From positions 186,001 to 250,000 of the forward strand of contig QEYB01000952.1 of assembly GCA_017562135.1 (NCBI GenBank): DNA of 64,000 nt, given 5' to 3'. Position 1 is the stretch's first letter; the number at the start of each line of letters is the position of its first letter. Source of the stretch: Dipylidium caninum. Its lineage: Eukaryota > Platyhelminthes > Cestoda > Cyclophyllidea > Dipylidiidae. A program made the translations under genes and the position numbers. The notes below the pieces were generated by a model. The model searched no databases and was not told the DNA's origin. It saw nothing but the letters and a program-made list of their open reading frames with translations. Below, in pieces: positions 1-13,198 of the stretch.

Positions 1-3000
1 CTGGCTGCTCTGGTACATGGCGAACTTCCGCGCACCAACCGGTACCTCCTCGCGTGGCTACTGCAACACATGAACCGTGTTATCGGTCGCGCTGGTGACA
101 ATAAAATGACCCTTGCTAATCTCGTCATCGTTTTCTCTCCCACTCTTCGTATGTCGCATCGACTTCTGGCTCTCCTTCTTTCACAACCTTCCTCGGAGGG
201 TCAGTTGGCCAAAGCTTGCTTTGTTTTACGTATTAGCATTACAGTGGTTACTGTCATTACTTTTCGCCTAGGGTTAAACGCAGTCAATGAGATAGCTTTC
301 TTGATAACAGGAAATTTCTAAAAACATTGGGAAAGTATCATTTGTCCTCCTGTGGAGAAGTAGAAACCAACGTGTCTATGTGGGGATGGTCATCACTTTA
401 GGAAGTGATCACCTGAAACCGTCTAAATGAGGTCGAATTCCGATTTGTAGATCTTGAAGTAACTTGTGTTATCTTCCTAATTCAGGCTGCGATTTTTAAT
501 AAAAAGTAGATCCAGTTGTGTTCCGATGCTTAATTATTTGTGCTTATTCCAACTTTTGTTATTTAACAGACGACATTGTAACGAACTTAGTAGAGTCCGA
601 AACAACACGACTGGTTGGTTTACCGAATAGCTGTCGTCACGCTCTGCCTCATTGGTTATTCCCCCACCCGGCGTTTACTTACCGTCCCTACAAACCGCCT
701 CGACCCCCGCCGCCACCCTCCTCTGAGGCCGGTTTCATGCCCTTCGACTTGCCAGATTCGTTGTCCGAATTGGAGGACGAGTTATTCAAACAGGAGTCGC
801 TGTTATCTTTCACTCATCAACAGATCGCTTCTGGTAAGGCCAATGCGGAGAAGGACGCTCTTATTTGGGAGGTAAGACCTTAGTTCAAATTCATGCGTAG
901 TCGTTTTTCATGCACGGCAACAAAGGTAGTACTGTTTCGCTTTTGGGGGCTCTATCGGGGTTATGGCTTCCTATTTGGTATTGTGAGAATAGATCAAGTT
1001 TTCTATTATGCTGAAGGTCGGTTTTTGTGTTGAAGTACAAAGAATTTCTAATATGTGCATGGTTTTTAATTCTTTTTGAATTAACAGAAACATTGGTTGA
1101 ACTATTGCGTAGACACTCGTTTGTCTGGTTAGAAACTAATAGGTGAATGTAACGTCAGCACTTCCTTACGTGCAAGTAACATTACACGTCGCACTTGTGC
1201 ACATATTTTGAGACTAGGCGTTTTGTGGTGGACATGGTTGACTGAGTCTTGTATAGTATGGCGTTTTGCCAATCGTCGCTATTAATCGTGTTAACAATCA
1301 ATAAAACGCGTAAAATTTGAGAAATTTATGAATTCCCAAGAAATTACATGGGTGCTGTTTTCGCCCTTCACGATTTGTGCCTTTTAGAACATGGCTTTTC
1401 TGGAAGTGAAGAGTTGTATTAATGAAATTTTCTACGAAATAAATTAACTATTGCCCATTGGGCGGTATTTAGAGGAGAGTTGAGTGTCCCGTGGTAGAAA
1501 GGCGAGGACAACAATTATAGGAGTGGATCTTACTAAACGTTATTTTTCACAATGTGTAGACTATCTGCACGCTTCTTGGAGTCAGAAGAGATTAAAACTT
1601 GTAACTTATCATCGACGCCCTGTGTTTTCATCTTCTTCTTAGTCTCGATTAACTTACCTCTCGATCGTATTATACTTTTTCCGCTGTTGATTCCCTAATT
1701 TGTGGCAAGGTGTAATTTTAAAGTATATTTTTCTGGTTACTTATGCTTGTCGGCAAGGTAAATCGTTACTATTTGTTGATTTCGTGTTCTCGAATCTTGA
1801 GTTTGCTTTCTCGTGAAGGTTTTTAATGTGTGAACCGGACTATTCTTAGGTTAAAAATTCTTTGTTTTGCAAACTATAGTTGCTTTTGAACTAATCAAAT
1901 GTAGTCGATATAGCGAGTAAAAAACAGGATTGGTTTTCACATTGCTTTCTAAAGTTAAACACCACTTCGTTGTTCTTGGGATGACTGGTAAGTTCACTAT
2001 CAAGCTAATTTGAAAAACAGTTTATTCTCAGTACGATACACGTCGGAGCCAAAAAATAATAAATATAAAAGGGGAACGTGAAGTTTGACAGCTTCAAATA
2101 GTGTGCTTTTAACTGACCCGACCGTACGCAAAATATATCACCAACTACCACAATCAAACGTTATTATTGCTGAAAATAGGTCCCGATTCCTCGATCCTAC
2201 TCCATCAAGAGACAACAGTAAATGAGGTAGGAACAAGTCGCGGCTTTTCTTATCCATTTATTTGCTTCATTAGCTTATTATTACATAAATTCCGGTGTAA
2301 CTAATATCTAGTTGTATTTTAGTTAACTATAGCCTTTCTCATTCGTTAAACAGTCTAAGTCATCCTTTCTTCATCCGATTTCTACCAGGTTCAGCATTTG
2401 GTTACGAAAATGAAGCGCAAAAAGGCGCTTCTCAAGTTGACCGACCCAGAAGCCATTCTCGATGAGTTGAAAAGGCATGAAAGACGTCTGGAAAGGGTAC
2501 AACAGGCGTTGGTAAAGTGCAAGAATGCCGAAAGCGCCATCTACTCATCCGTTAACAAGGATGTTAGTTGTTCCGGTGTCACAAAATTCACTTCTCCGGA
2601 GAAGGGTGTGTTCTCGCTAGCTGCCACTGATCCTATTCATCTGGATATTATTTAATTTAAGGTTGACTTGTTACGTTTTAATTTCTACTAATTTCCTAAT
2701 GGAATTCCGATTTCGTGCTTCTATTTTCCTCTGGAAAGTTAATCTCAATTCATTAATCACATGCCCACCAAAATTTTTATACAGTCCTCTCGTCCAATAC
2801 CCTCAGCAGGATATATAACGGAATTTCCCAGATTTTCCCAAACCCTGAAAATTCACCTTAGGTTTTTCAATAAGACTACTGCGAAGTCTCTCCGCCATTT
2901 CTAAACGTCACATTTCTGTAACGCCTCGAGGATCAAGGAAAACCTTATCTCATAATGCACTAATACCTTTAATAAGGTCTTTGGTTTTAAACCTTTGAAT

Positions 3001-6000
3001 GTTGCTTCCTTATTGACTATGGTGGTGTATGAACAGCTACGTGTTTTTCCCGACTGCCTACGTTTTTTATTAACTCGTTCTCCATCACAATTGCGGATTT
3101 TTCGTATTTACGAAATATGTGATTATTTGTTCCTATTTTTCGCCTTCTAAAATTTACTCCGTTATTGTTATTATAAATTATGGATGTGAGCTGTGAGTCT
3201 AGTTAATGAAATCTAAATACTTTCTTCTGGGTTTGTGCAGCTATAAACCGCCCCTCTTTCAGCTTCCAGGCCGGTGGTCTCGCGTCTGCCCGTGTCACAG
3301 TTCGATCTCATTTCGCCACCATCAAAGCGATCAAGCGGACATCGGAAATGTCATAACTCAGACATAGTGAACGGCAAGACCAACACCTTGGGTGGCCTGG
3401 ATGGAGAGTTCTGGGAGCTTCAACAGACTGTGACTATGTTGAAGCGACGCCTTAAACGTTACAGAACCAAGCCTCTGCTCCAAACTCAATCTCATCCGGA
3501 ATTAGTACCATCTGAGTCACTAGATACTGAAGAGGTTTTCAACTTCTCTCTGAGGTGAAATCAGTTATTATTTGTGAATGTATTTATTAACTTGAAACTT
3601 CATATTTACTTTTTTTGCTTTCAAATTAAACCCTAAAGGAACACAGGACTGTCTTGCTACTTAAAAATGGTTATCATATCTTCTAAACCAAACCCCTTCA
3701 ATGTGTGCTGAACATGTTTTTGTCAAACCGTCATTTTGGGAAATTATGCTTAAATTCAATACTCTTTTATGATTACAACGCTACAATAGTTAACCACCGT
3801 AAATTTGCCTATATATTGGGTATTTTATGCTCTCTCGATACCTTTGGACTACATTTTATTTTTCCGTGAGGCATTCCGTGTTTCTCTGAAGGAAATTTTA
3901 ACGATCGAGGATTTTCTAGCAAACTTTTTTTTCAGATCTGATGCTGATTTTGGTTGAATTTTGTGGCGAATTTGAGTGCCTACCTGGTTTCTCGAAAGAA
4001 GGTCATGATGTAGTCATGATTAATTTAGAGATGCGTAAACTAATATGGAATTTTTAATTTTTTCATTTACATTCTTCCTCTCCATATTATTTTCCTCTGA
4101 ATTCAAAATTACTGCCATATTGCTTTTATGCTCAGTTTCTACATAGTAGACAGTCTTTATTCAACAAATGTCTCAGAGTCAAGGACCTATGCTGTAGCAT
4201 TCGGCAAAATTACAAGTTCCTCTAATTTCTCTTAACTCCACCCTCTAAAATTTTTTACGCGGTCACCCCCTGTATGGGAAAAAGTGTCCCATTGGAAGCA
4301 TTTTTTAACCTTCCAAAAATTTAGCACATGACCATACATTTTTGTCATTTTACAACGTATTTAATCAAAAAGTGGTTCGCTCAGGAGGTAGTGAGTACAA
4401 AAATAGGACTAATTTATTTCTATGCAATAGTAACTATTTGTACTTCCAGCGAACCAGCCCCGATGTCGTGCATAAATCATTTGCATGCTGTCAGTGGCTT
4501 TCATATCCCCTTTTCCCCATCTCTACAATGGTGCTTAAATAAGGGTTTTATTGATCGCCATAATCGGTTTCGCCTCCAAAAAGGAACGCATATATTCTGA
4601 TACTTAGAAACTACGATGCACTCGGTGTCAAGACGCTACTAACACTTCCTATATAATGAAAGAGAAGTCCTTTACTTTCTCTTCTTTTCTTGGTGGGATT
4701 ATATCAGCCAAAAAGGGCATTTAATAATTACATATCTGACAGCGAAACTGGTTATCTTTTGGATTGTTATTTTGATTGGGGTAGGCATCTCATAATAATA
4801 ATATTTAGACCAAATCACTTTCGTCTTCAAAAGTTGATAAAATTCGTTTATGGCTATTTGGTTGAATTTGCGATCGCAAATCAGTTCAAACGAGGCATCT
4901 CCACTTTTGGTCTTCGAAAAAAAGGAACTCAATTGTTCTTTTTTTCTGATATAGGGGATTCAATTGAATTGGTCTCTCATCCGAACTTACTTTCTTGCCC
5001 TACTTCCAAACAGTCTTGCACATTCGATTCGACCTCATGCTTTTGTGCTGACGCCCGCCTATTCTTTATTTCATTGAATTACTTGATTGTAGCATCGTTT
5101 GACGGTATTAAATTCTAGGTTAACCGTCGTTTGGGTACATTCTTTTAATTATCTTTTATACGCTGCAAACTGTAGGAAGCCGTCTACTGGAATAAACCAC
5201 GAACTGATTTCTGTCGTATCGGCTGGCGATAGAATTCCGGAGGCATCTCGTCAAATGGGAGTTAGATCACCAGAGGGCACGGTACCCATTCCTAAGGTTG
5301 AGAGCTTTCCTGTCGAGTGGCCTTCTACACCAACACTCCAGGAGGAGGAGGCGGCTCCATCGCCAGTGGCGATTGAGGTGGCACAGAGGGATGTAGAGGG
5401 GAAGGAGGTGACCCAACTTTCCGTATTACCGCCACAAAACGATCCGCCGCTGGATTCTGCATCCCAACACTTCCTTTCCATTTACAATTATTGGACAGTG
5501 CGGAAGCAGGAATTGATGGCCTGTCAGCACGACCTCAGGTCGCGCATCCGCTCACAACAGGCAGAAATCGCTCGAATTGAGGTTAGCAACTACCCTTGGT
5601 GGGTCGGAATGCGGACTTGAACCCGTTTCATTTGAACTACCATTTGCATACTGTTTTACAAAGTTTGAGAATTAGTTCAGATAAAATCCTTTTAGTTTAG
5701 GTTTAGTGTTGATTTTGACACTTTTTCATTGTTTTGAAATTGTGGATTCTTCAAATTGTTCAGACATCGTTATGCATACGTTAATTCTTACCTTCCCGCA
5801 CGCCTTTTAATGTTCGTGTCGTAGAATACTAAGCCTTATTTTCGGCATTACTGAGGGGGGGGGAGGGGGATACTGGGTGGCTACTTCCCTCACCGATTCC
5901 ATTTTTGCTAATTAATTCCTACAATATTGATGGGTCCATATATTTTAAAGCGTTCTTCCTCCTTTCCTCTGACGACTTAAAAGTTTTGCTCCCAGCTTTC

Positions 6001-9000
6001 CGTTGTGGGACGGGATCGTCATTTCGGTCGGTGCGACTTTTCCGGCCAAGAGTTACGTTGCACCTGGTGTCAGATTTCAGTGCTTATGTGACTTGTTTTG
6101 ATGAATCGGCATTGCTTTGACATATCGGATTATTAGAAAATTTTATTTTTGAGGTTTGCCCTATGGGTGAGTACACGTTTGAGTGAAGTTTCGTGCCTCA
6201 ATCGAAGCGCTTTTTCTCAGTGAGATTTTCTTTCATCTTGCTTCGCAACATGCTCATTTCCAATTTTCTGTTTGTAATTTTATTCCCAAAAAGACTATAC
6301 CGCTTATCTTCCAGCCTTTCACGCTATCGTTGCCGCACCACAATGATGGCAAAGTAAAACCAAGTTGACTTCTGAATGGATTCTCTCCGAGTTTTCCACT
6401 AGTAATTTAGCTTCACTTCTTTAAAGTTTTTGAAAAGCCACCACTCCATGCAGGCGTTTATTCAGATGCCTTATCCATTCGATTATTTCGCTTAAACGAG
6501 GCTGATGTTTCGTATAATATTATTCTCCCTCATAGATACCCAACAGGCTGATGTTAACAGGTCGTTATTGTGAGGGGAAGATATTGCTCGAACTTGAAGT
6601 GCCCTTTAAGCGCGCGACAAAAAGCCCAAGTCTTTCAATAATGAACTGCAAAGATAGTTTTAACTCAGACTCACTCTTGTATCATACTGTCTTTTTTAAA
6701 CTTGAGTAACAAAATTTCACGTCGAGAAAGTGCTTCTCTAAGTATTTTCCAAAGTGACAACTTTTGCACAAAATTGCACCCTTTATTGTGTAGGTTTTAC
6801 AATGGTCTACTATTCACAATTATTTTAGCTATCGAATTATGTATTACTTGGCACAATATTTCACGTTACTATTTAGCTTACGACGCAGGGTGTGGAAGTT
6901 GTAACCACATTCCTTTCATCTCAACTAATTCACCCTAGGTAGTACGTGTTACCCCATAATTTTCTGTTTTCCACTTTAATTGCCTTGCACATATATTTTT
7001 TACCCTTTTCAAAGCCATGTTATTTAGACGATCACTTCCATCCCGTTTCCATTTATATCTAAATTGTCATTTTTCTATTTCTAATTTGATGTAATCAAAG
7101 CTATTCTTATATAACGAGGTTAAGTTCTCTGAAAAGAGACTACTCACATTGCCCTCCCAAATCACTCACTTTGCGTACTTTTCGCTATTATTTTTTCACT
7201 TTAATGTAAACCTCATCCTTTCAGGTAAATTTACTCTACGTAAAGAAGGTAAAGGGGCAAGTAGACATTGCTGTCAGGTTATTGCCTATTAGTGAGATGC
7301 ATCAACTTCGCCTGGTTGGTTTGGTGGTATGGCGTGAAACTGGCATCCATTTCTAACCATACGTTTATTTCTCCCGCTTTGATCTGCTACTACAGATAAA
7401 AATGCTCCCATCCCCATCCATAAGCCGCGGTATTTTTATAACTGCGACTTCTGAGGCTAATTTGAGGTTGATTACAGAAATGAGGTTGGAAGACTAGTAT
7501 TACAGGCCATATAACTCCGAATTTTTTCCCGTTTGGAAGTCGGATAACGATAGATAGGAAAGTGCGACATTAACCGGTACAATTAAATGTAATGCAGCTT
7601 AATTGAAGCATTTATGACTTGCAGTGATACGAATCACTTTTCGATTCGGTCAAGCGTACATTCCCGGTTCCACAGTACACCCGATCTCCACCCTTTGTTT
7701 AATTTATTAGGGTGGATCCACCGGCAAGCCCATCGGCCATCAAGCCTTTGTAAGATCCAACATTACTTAGCGAAAGTCACCTCTCTAATTTTCAATATCT
7801 TTTGAGCTCACACTTATATGCGTCTCCGAACGGAAGGAAGATGGGGAGGTGTCTTTTCCGTTACACCCGGTGCTCACGTCTATCCCCGAGATTATTGCCG
7901 CATTGTGAATCATTTCCTCTCTTCCTTATCTTATTGGTTTCGTAAGGTAGCAAACGAATTATTTTGGGATATTTTGAAGCCGTTCGTCATTGCCTTCCTC
8001 AGATGTCCTTGTTCTATCAATGTCTACGGAAAGGATAACTGGAAATTTTCAAGTTAAATTTCCTAAAGAAGATTTGTCACGTCATACATTTGGAAACAGT
8101 TCTAGCGAGTAAACAACTGCAAGGTAGTGTATCATTATTTTAGGTTATAAAACCTTCACGGTTGCGAATGAGCTTTCGAGATATGTCTTACTCAATTTGC
8201 CTTCTAATTATTCCGTAGTTAATCTCGCACTAACCACCTTCTTATCTGACCTCAAGCCTTACTTTTTTTCATTTTTAAGCATTACAATGCCGCAATAACC
8301 AAATTTATGAATGTCTGGTAATAGAGATACACCAAATAGAGCACATAGATGCCATTAGGAAGCCCCACAGTGCGATCTGGCATTCATGCTTCACGTGCAG
8401 CCAAGGAATTGGACTACAATCATTAGTGAGACTTTTTACTATCTGGGTAGTAGAGCTCTCTTTTTCATTCGACGTGGTATATATGACATTTCGGCCCCAC
8501 TCGCGATTTGTTTTAGATGTGCATCAACCGGATGGTAGATGCGGGAGAAGTGCGAGAACAACAGGTGCAGCAATACGTTTATGAAAATGAACACCTCTTA
8601 AGAGTGACTCGTGGCATTCCAAGTCGTCTCCAGACTCTCCATTCACTGCCCACTTACTCGCCAAATGGGGGTAAGGGGGAGATCTATGGGGAAAAAGACG
8701 AAGAGGACGACGACGATGATGATGACGAAAGCGAGATGGCTGCGACTCTCCTCCAGCTCATGAGAGACAACGCGCGGCTAGAGGCCCTCAACGACTCGCA
8801 TATCGAAAATATCATCGCGGAGAGAGATTCCTGTGCTCATCTTAAGGTATGACTCTTACTGTCAATTCTTGACTTGTATTATTCACTTACGTCGCGTAAG
8901 ATGACGCGCTATTTTGAATTCCATCGGCTTCGTTTATCATTAGTCTTCTGGAACCCACCACTATTTGCTTTTTTAGTCATAAGCGAAAATTTGAATTTTT

Positions 9001-12000
9001 GTGCTGTGATATCATCATTCTCTGTTCCTGAAGCTAAAACTCCGACTTTAAGAACGTTGATTTTCTGATAAGCTCCTATTTACTGAATCTAATGGATACT
9101 CGTAGTTCCTTTACCTATATGTTGATTTTATCTTCGTAGTATCGCGACTTCTGAATAGTCCTTGGTTCTTGTGGCTTTCCTCTCTCGTGGATTATATGAG
9201 GGAAGAGCCTGACTTCTGATTTTATACGGCTTTTTATTCTTGGTATTTTGAATTGCACAGACTACCACTTCAAAAATCGTTTTCTCACACTATTTTTTGC
9301 TTTGCTTGCTTTGTCAGATGTAGGTAACGGAGAGAATATTCTTCACTTTCGACACACGTCTAACATTTGTTTTTCACACACTTCAATTACAGTTTGACCT
9401 GGTCTTCTGGTATCAGGCAGACACGCGATGTGCAGAATCGTGAAGCCTTTCATAATTATAGAAAAGCTGGATGAGCCCATATTTTTTATCTTACCTAGTC
9501 ACGAAAACTTTATTCGACAAGACATTCTTAAGCCGAATCGTCGCCAATAGTGAAGTATTCTTTTTTAGCGGTTGATAAACGTAGTTCGCTGGATTTTTCC
9601 TGCCTGTATATTAGACCATTTTGATTTCTGATTGACATGGTTTTTCTAACCCTCATCCTACCCATGGAGTAGTGAGATCAACTTCAAAATCTTTTAGCAT
9701 CCTTATCCTAGTATATTGCTGTTGATTCGGAGAATAGGCCAGATATTACGAGGATGGAATAAAATGTCTGAATTAAAATCACAATTGTTAAAAGCCATCC
9801 GGGACATTTCACCATTCTCGGCAGGTTAAAATGGAGTTGTTTTTTGTTCGTTCATTAGCTTCGTCTGATGAAAATCTCCCTCCTCAGAATGATTATTCAA
9901 GCTTTTCCATAATCTATTTCACCCAAGGTAAATGTTATACGAGCTAAGTGGGAGCAAAAACAAAACAGTTTAAGAGTCTATACTCGATTAATTGAACCTA
10001 GAGCATTGAACCAATGTTTCTTCGGGAAGGTTTTCTGTAGTTGCTTGGCATTTCCCTGCGTAGCACTGATTATGCTAGAATTTATTCCTCGGATCCAAGA
10101 TATGAATTTTCTTACTCACAGATACAACAAGTTGTTTGGGTTTCATTTATTTTGTTCTCTTTCGCCTATGTTGGCGGCGGACACCCTCGCAAAGTGTCTA
10201 TGAATGTCGCCTTTGGTTCAAACAGACACTGAAAAAGTTGCGAAAGGTAGGTAGGTAGGTAGGTACACTTTTGACTTTACCCGTTACTACATGCACATGT
10301 ACCCATCTGACGCTGGTAGAAGTCACGTTGCAATGAACAAGGATCATATTTCTTTTTTCGTTTTCTACCTAGGACAAAATTTAAAATATCCCATACTTGG
10401 GCCCTTTTAAATACATCCTTTGCGTGGGCCGAAGTGTTGGATTTTTGTTTGAATTGCTTTTCAAGCTATTCCCGCGTTCCAATATAATGCCTGAGGTACT
10501 AGTGGACAAACGTGACCCTCGTGCACAGATGTTCTACTTCTGCTACCTACCTTTAAAACGCATAAATGCACAACAGTGTGAGTTAAGCATATACCGGGTT
10601 AATGACCATAAATTCTGAAACCCAATAAACTCGCGAGCGCTTGTAAAGGCGCACAATGGTATTTTGGAAGTGGCATTTGAGAGGGCGAAATCATTTACTG
10701 ATTAGCAGCTGTGATTTTTTTCTTTCCATTTCATGTGAGGCGCTCCAAAAAACGCAGCTTCTCCTTTTTTCGTGCTATTGGATTTTATTGAAAGCCTTTT
10801 TGTTAACTACTCCTTTTTCACAATGAATTTGTTTTGTGTTGATGTCATAATAGATTGATTTTACATAAGTTTTTTAGATTTTTTTGTTAGAATATTCGCT
10901 ATCGCTTACAAGTGTATTGCATTTCAAGGAAAAGTTGGTTGGTTTTTTCGTCTACAACGCCAAAGTATTATTGTGTTTTTGTGAGCCATGGATGTTGCAA
11001 ACATATTGCATTTCATCTAGAGACTATTTGACTTTTATTTCCACGTCCCAACTTTTTTTCAATCTCCTCTCTTACTTCGCATTCATACTTTTGCATGAGT
11101 AATTGTTGAATAATGCAGCGTTGCTCGTTATTTTTCTTTTAACTTCCTAAACATTGAGTGAAGCAGGTTCCTATGTAGCAGATTTGTTTGCTGACTGTTA
11201 TTTTGCCCGTACTTAAAATACGTGAAGCCCACGCAAATCCGGCCATGTTTCTAATCGTGCACAGCATAAAAAATGAGCTACTGGTGGATAAGGCTAAGTA
11301 ACAATTATACCTTCCATCCTTGGCTGAAAAATATTGTGCAGGTAACTTCAAAAGAGCACTTCAAATCTGGACAACAAAGTCTACCCATTTAACTTCGTTT
11401 AAGGTGTTATTTATGTGCAAGCTGCCTTCTACCCAATGCGATCTCCCCACTAACCGTTCTAATTTTTCTTGGTTCTCTGGAACAACTCCCCCCCCCCCCC
11501 CCCTTTTTCCTTTATTTTAAGAAATACGCCATTGCGATGCTCAGAAACTACTTCTATGATGGTGTCCAGTCGAAACTGTTTCATTTAACTTGTAATTTAT
11601 TTACCACGCAACTTGTTTATCTTAGTTACACATATTTCATATTAAATTCATAGGTTTTATGTGTATTTTTGTGGGATATTCGTTAAACTTTATTAGGTAA
11701 GAAGAATTACAGTGTGCTCACGGCTACTGATAAAGTTCATTCACGCTGCAGTATTTTATACGAATTTACATTAAGGATAAATGCTACAGGAGCATTAAGG
11801 TACAGTTAAGGTACAGTCTTTGATGGGACATGTGAAACAGATGATTTCGACCTTTCTGATAAGCCTCGTTCTGGGTGACCACCTTTCATCGACGACGATG
11901 TTGTCAGGACCATGTTGGAGCAAGGTCTTTTTCTGACAACATCAGAGATCGCCGAAAGGCTGCATTCAGCCCACCAAACCATTTCGGACCACATTCGGAG

Positions 12001-13198
12001 GAGAGGTTTGGTGTGGAAATATTCAAGATGGGTGCCACATGAGTTAACTCAGGAGAATTTGGATGATCGAGTCGTCATATGCACATCTGTGCTTGCTCGG
12101 AACAAAATGGAACCCTTCTTGAACCGGGCGATCACTGGAGATGAAAAGTGGATTACCTACGAAAAAATCGTAACGGAAAGGGCATACTGTGAACCCGGAA
12201 AACTTAGCCCTTTCACCTCGAAGACAAATTTGACTCTGAATAAGGGTGTTGTGGCATATAGGGTGGAACATTCGAGGACCCCAATACAATATGAGCTTTT
12301 AAAACCGAACGAACAGTTCAATTCAGAGAGGTATTGCCAGACGGTGGATAATCTAAAGACAGCAGTGTATGAAAGGAGATCGGCAATGTTCAGTGGGAAG
12401 GACATTACGCTGCACCATGTTACTACCAGGCCGCAGGCTGCTTTGGGGATTCGTTAAAAAATTTCAGCACTAGGTTGGGAAATTCTGTCACATCCACCAT
12501 ATTTCCCGGACTTGGCACTCTCTGGGTATCACTTGTTTTTGTTCTTACAAAATTTTTGAAGGGGAAGAAATTCAAATAGAGAAAATATCAAACAAGCACT
12601 GGTTCAATTATTCGCGTCAAAAAGGTGAAACCCTTACTAAAAATGGAATATGAAAATTGCCTTCACGCTGGCAAGAAGTCATTAATATTAATGGTAATTA
12701 TATTATTTACTAAAATTTATTGACGGTAAAAAAATTGTTTGGTTTTATTCCAAAAATCGGGCAGGACTTTTCGGTAGACCTTATGCTTCGGATGCTTTTA
12801 CAATTCTGTACATACATTTGGCTATGTTGGTTCCTAGCTTCGACAGCCATTTTAATAATTCATGATTCCTATTTAGGAATGTTGACGTTATCTGGGTATC
12901 ATCTCGGAAAGTGGTGAGGTCTCCTAGGACGGTCGTAGGTGCTATTTACAAGGTTGAATGGCTTCCTTAATAGAGAAATACGAAGATACGAGGAAAATCC
13001 GTACTTCCTTTTATCCAACTATTTTCTTTAGCAAATCTGGAGGTTTGAATTTCGCAATTTCAATAAGTAACCCCGGTTGACGGTCTTTGTTCCTAGGTGC
13101 AGTTGCGTCTCAGTTCGTGTGTCCCCCGCCCCCACTGCCTCCGCTTCAACTTGCCGCCTTTAGGCGATTTGCTATCGCCGTATCCATCAGTGAAATAG
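1..13198 (+). CDS. RALBP1: RalA-binding protein 1 (RLIP76)-like, 3' part; 5' end outside window
   Basis: Ral effector and RhoGAP for Cdc42/Rac, acting in endocytosis and at membranes. Exons: 1-199, 570-871, 2389-2605, 3263-3554, 5176-5581, 8517-8846, 13097-13198 (TAG 13196-13198). The visible part is about 615 residues and all junction phases agree. Residues 1-66 are the end of a RhoGAP domain (NKMTLANLVIVFSPT block). Residues about 126-185 match the Ral-binding helical hairpin (KQESLLSFTHQQI, then ALIWE joined to VQHLVTKMKRKK). Exon 5 ends in a coiled coil (RKQELMACQHDLRSRI), exon 6 has an acidic run (EEDDDDDDDESE), and exon 7 starts VQLRL as vertebrate RalBP1 does near its C terminus. The exon 3/4 junction is the least certain: several donors lie near 2562-2607. 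Exon 4 repeats the WE[VL]Q motif. Family assignment is strong; the exact exon 3 end is inferred. Confidence 0.85.
200..569 (+). other. RalBP1-like intron (phase 1)
   Basis: The donor GTCAGT follows the RhoGAP exon and the acceptor is TTTAACAG. The split codon rebuilds GAC (Asp), which supports the junction. I see no other feature inside. Confidence 0.8.
872..2388 (+). other. RalBP1-like intron (phase 0)
   Basis: GTAAGA donor after ALIWE and TCTACCAG acceptor before VQHL. The intron interrupts the WEVQ motif of the Ral-binding helix. It is AT-rich, with T in excess on the coding strand; nothing else recognised. Confidence 0.8.
2606..3262 (+). other. RalBP1-like intron, boundaries tentative
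   Basis: The best phase-consistent pair is donor GTGTGT at 2606 with acceptor CTTTCAG ending at 3262. Alternatives are a donor GTTAGT at 2563 and an acceptor after CTTCCAG at 3269, but these do not share a phase. Nothing else is seen inside. Confidence 0.5.
3555..5175 (+). other. RalBP1-like intron (phase 2)
   Basis: Donor CTGAG/GTGAAA and acceptor AACTGTAG. The split codon rebuilds AGG (Arg). T-rich; short ORFs around 4328-5118 carry no recognisable domain and I treat them as chance. Confidence 0.75.
5582..8516 (+). other. RalBP1-like intron (phase 0)
   Basis: Donor GAG/GTTAGC and acceptor TTGTTTTAG. It holds a G-run at 5855-5869 (nine G, A, five G). Nothing else recognised. Confidence 0.75.
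10246..10265. repeat. (GTAG)n microsatellite
   Basis: About five tandem GTAG units inside the last intron of the RalBP1-like gene. Confidence 0.9.
11488..11504. repeat. Poly-C run
   Basis: Seventeen C followed by a T-rich stretch, intronic. Such runs are prone to length error in assembly. Confidence 0.9.
11815..12783 (+). mobile_element. Decayed 5'-truncated mariner (Tc1/mariner) transposon
   Basis: Cut-and-paste transposase remnant in one forward frame. It has helix-turn-helix text (TTSEIAERLHSAHQTISDHI), the mariner WVPHEL block (WVPHELTQENLDDRV) and the first catalytic Asp in ITGDEKW (codon at 12140). It is dead. There are stop codons at 11876-11878 and 12455-12457. The block expected to be HHDNARPH reads HHVTTRPQ, so the second Asp is lost. 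The SDYHLF block reads SGYHLF, so the third Asp is lost. A one-base shift lies near 12555. The N-terminal third is missing. The 3' end looks like a terminal inverted repeat (about 12753-12783, ending GGTAGACCTTA); I found no convincing 5' partner. It sits in an intron of the RalBP1-like gene, in sense orientation. Confidence 0.9.
11912..12457 (+). pseudogene. Mariner transposase pseudogene fragment
   Basis: Longest open part of the decayed mariner, about 181 codons. It spans the helix-turn-helix region to just past the second catalytic position. Homology continues in the same frame past the stop (WEILSHPPYFPDLALSGYHL), which shows that 12455-12457 is a nonsense mutation and not the natural end. 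It cannot encode an active enzyme. Confidence 0.88.

Larger units (their letters stand above)
8847..13096 (+). other. Large last intron of RalBP1-like gene
   Basis: Donor AAG/GTATGA and acceptor TTCCTAG, phase 0. This 4.25-kb intron contains a GTAG tetranucleotide repeat (about 10246-10265), a 17-base C run (11488-11504) and a decayed mariner in the same orientation as the gene. The mariner insertion explains part of its length. Confidence 0.75.
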
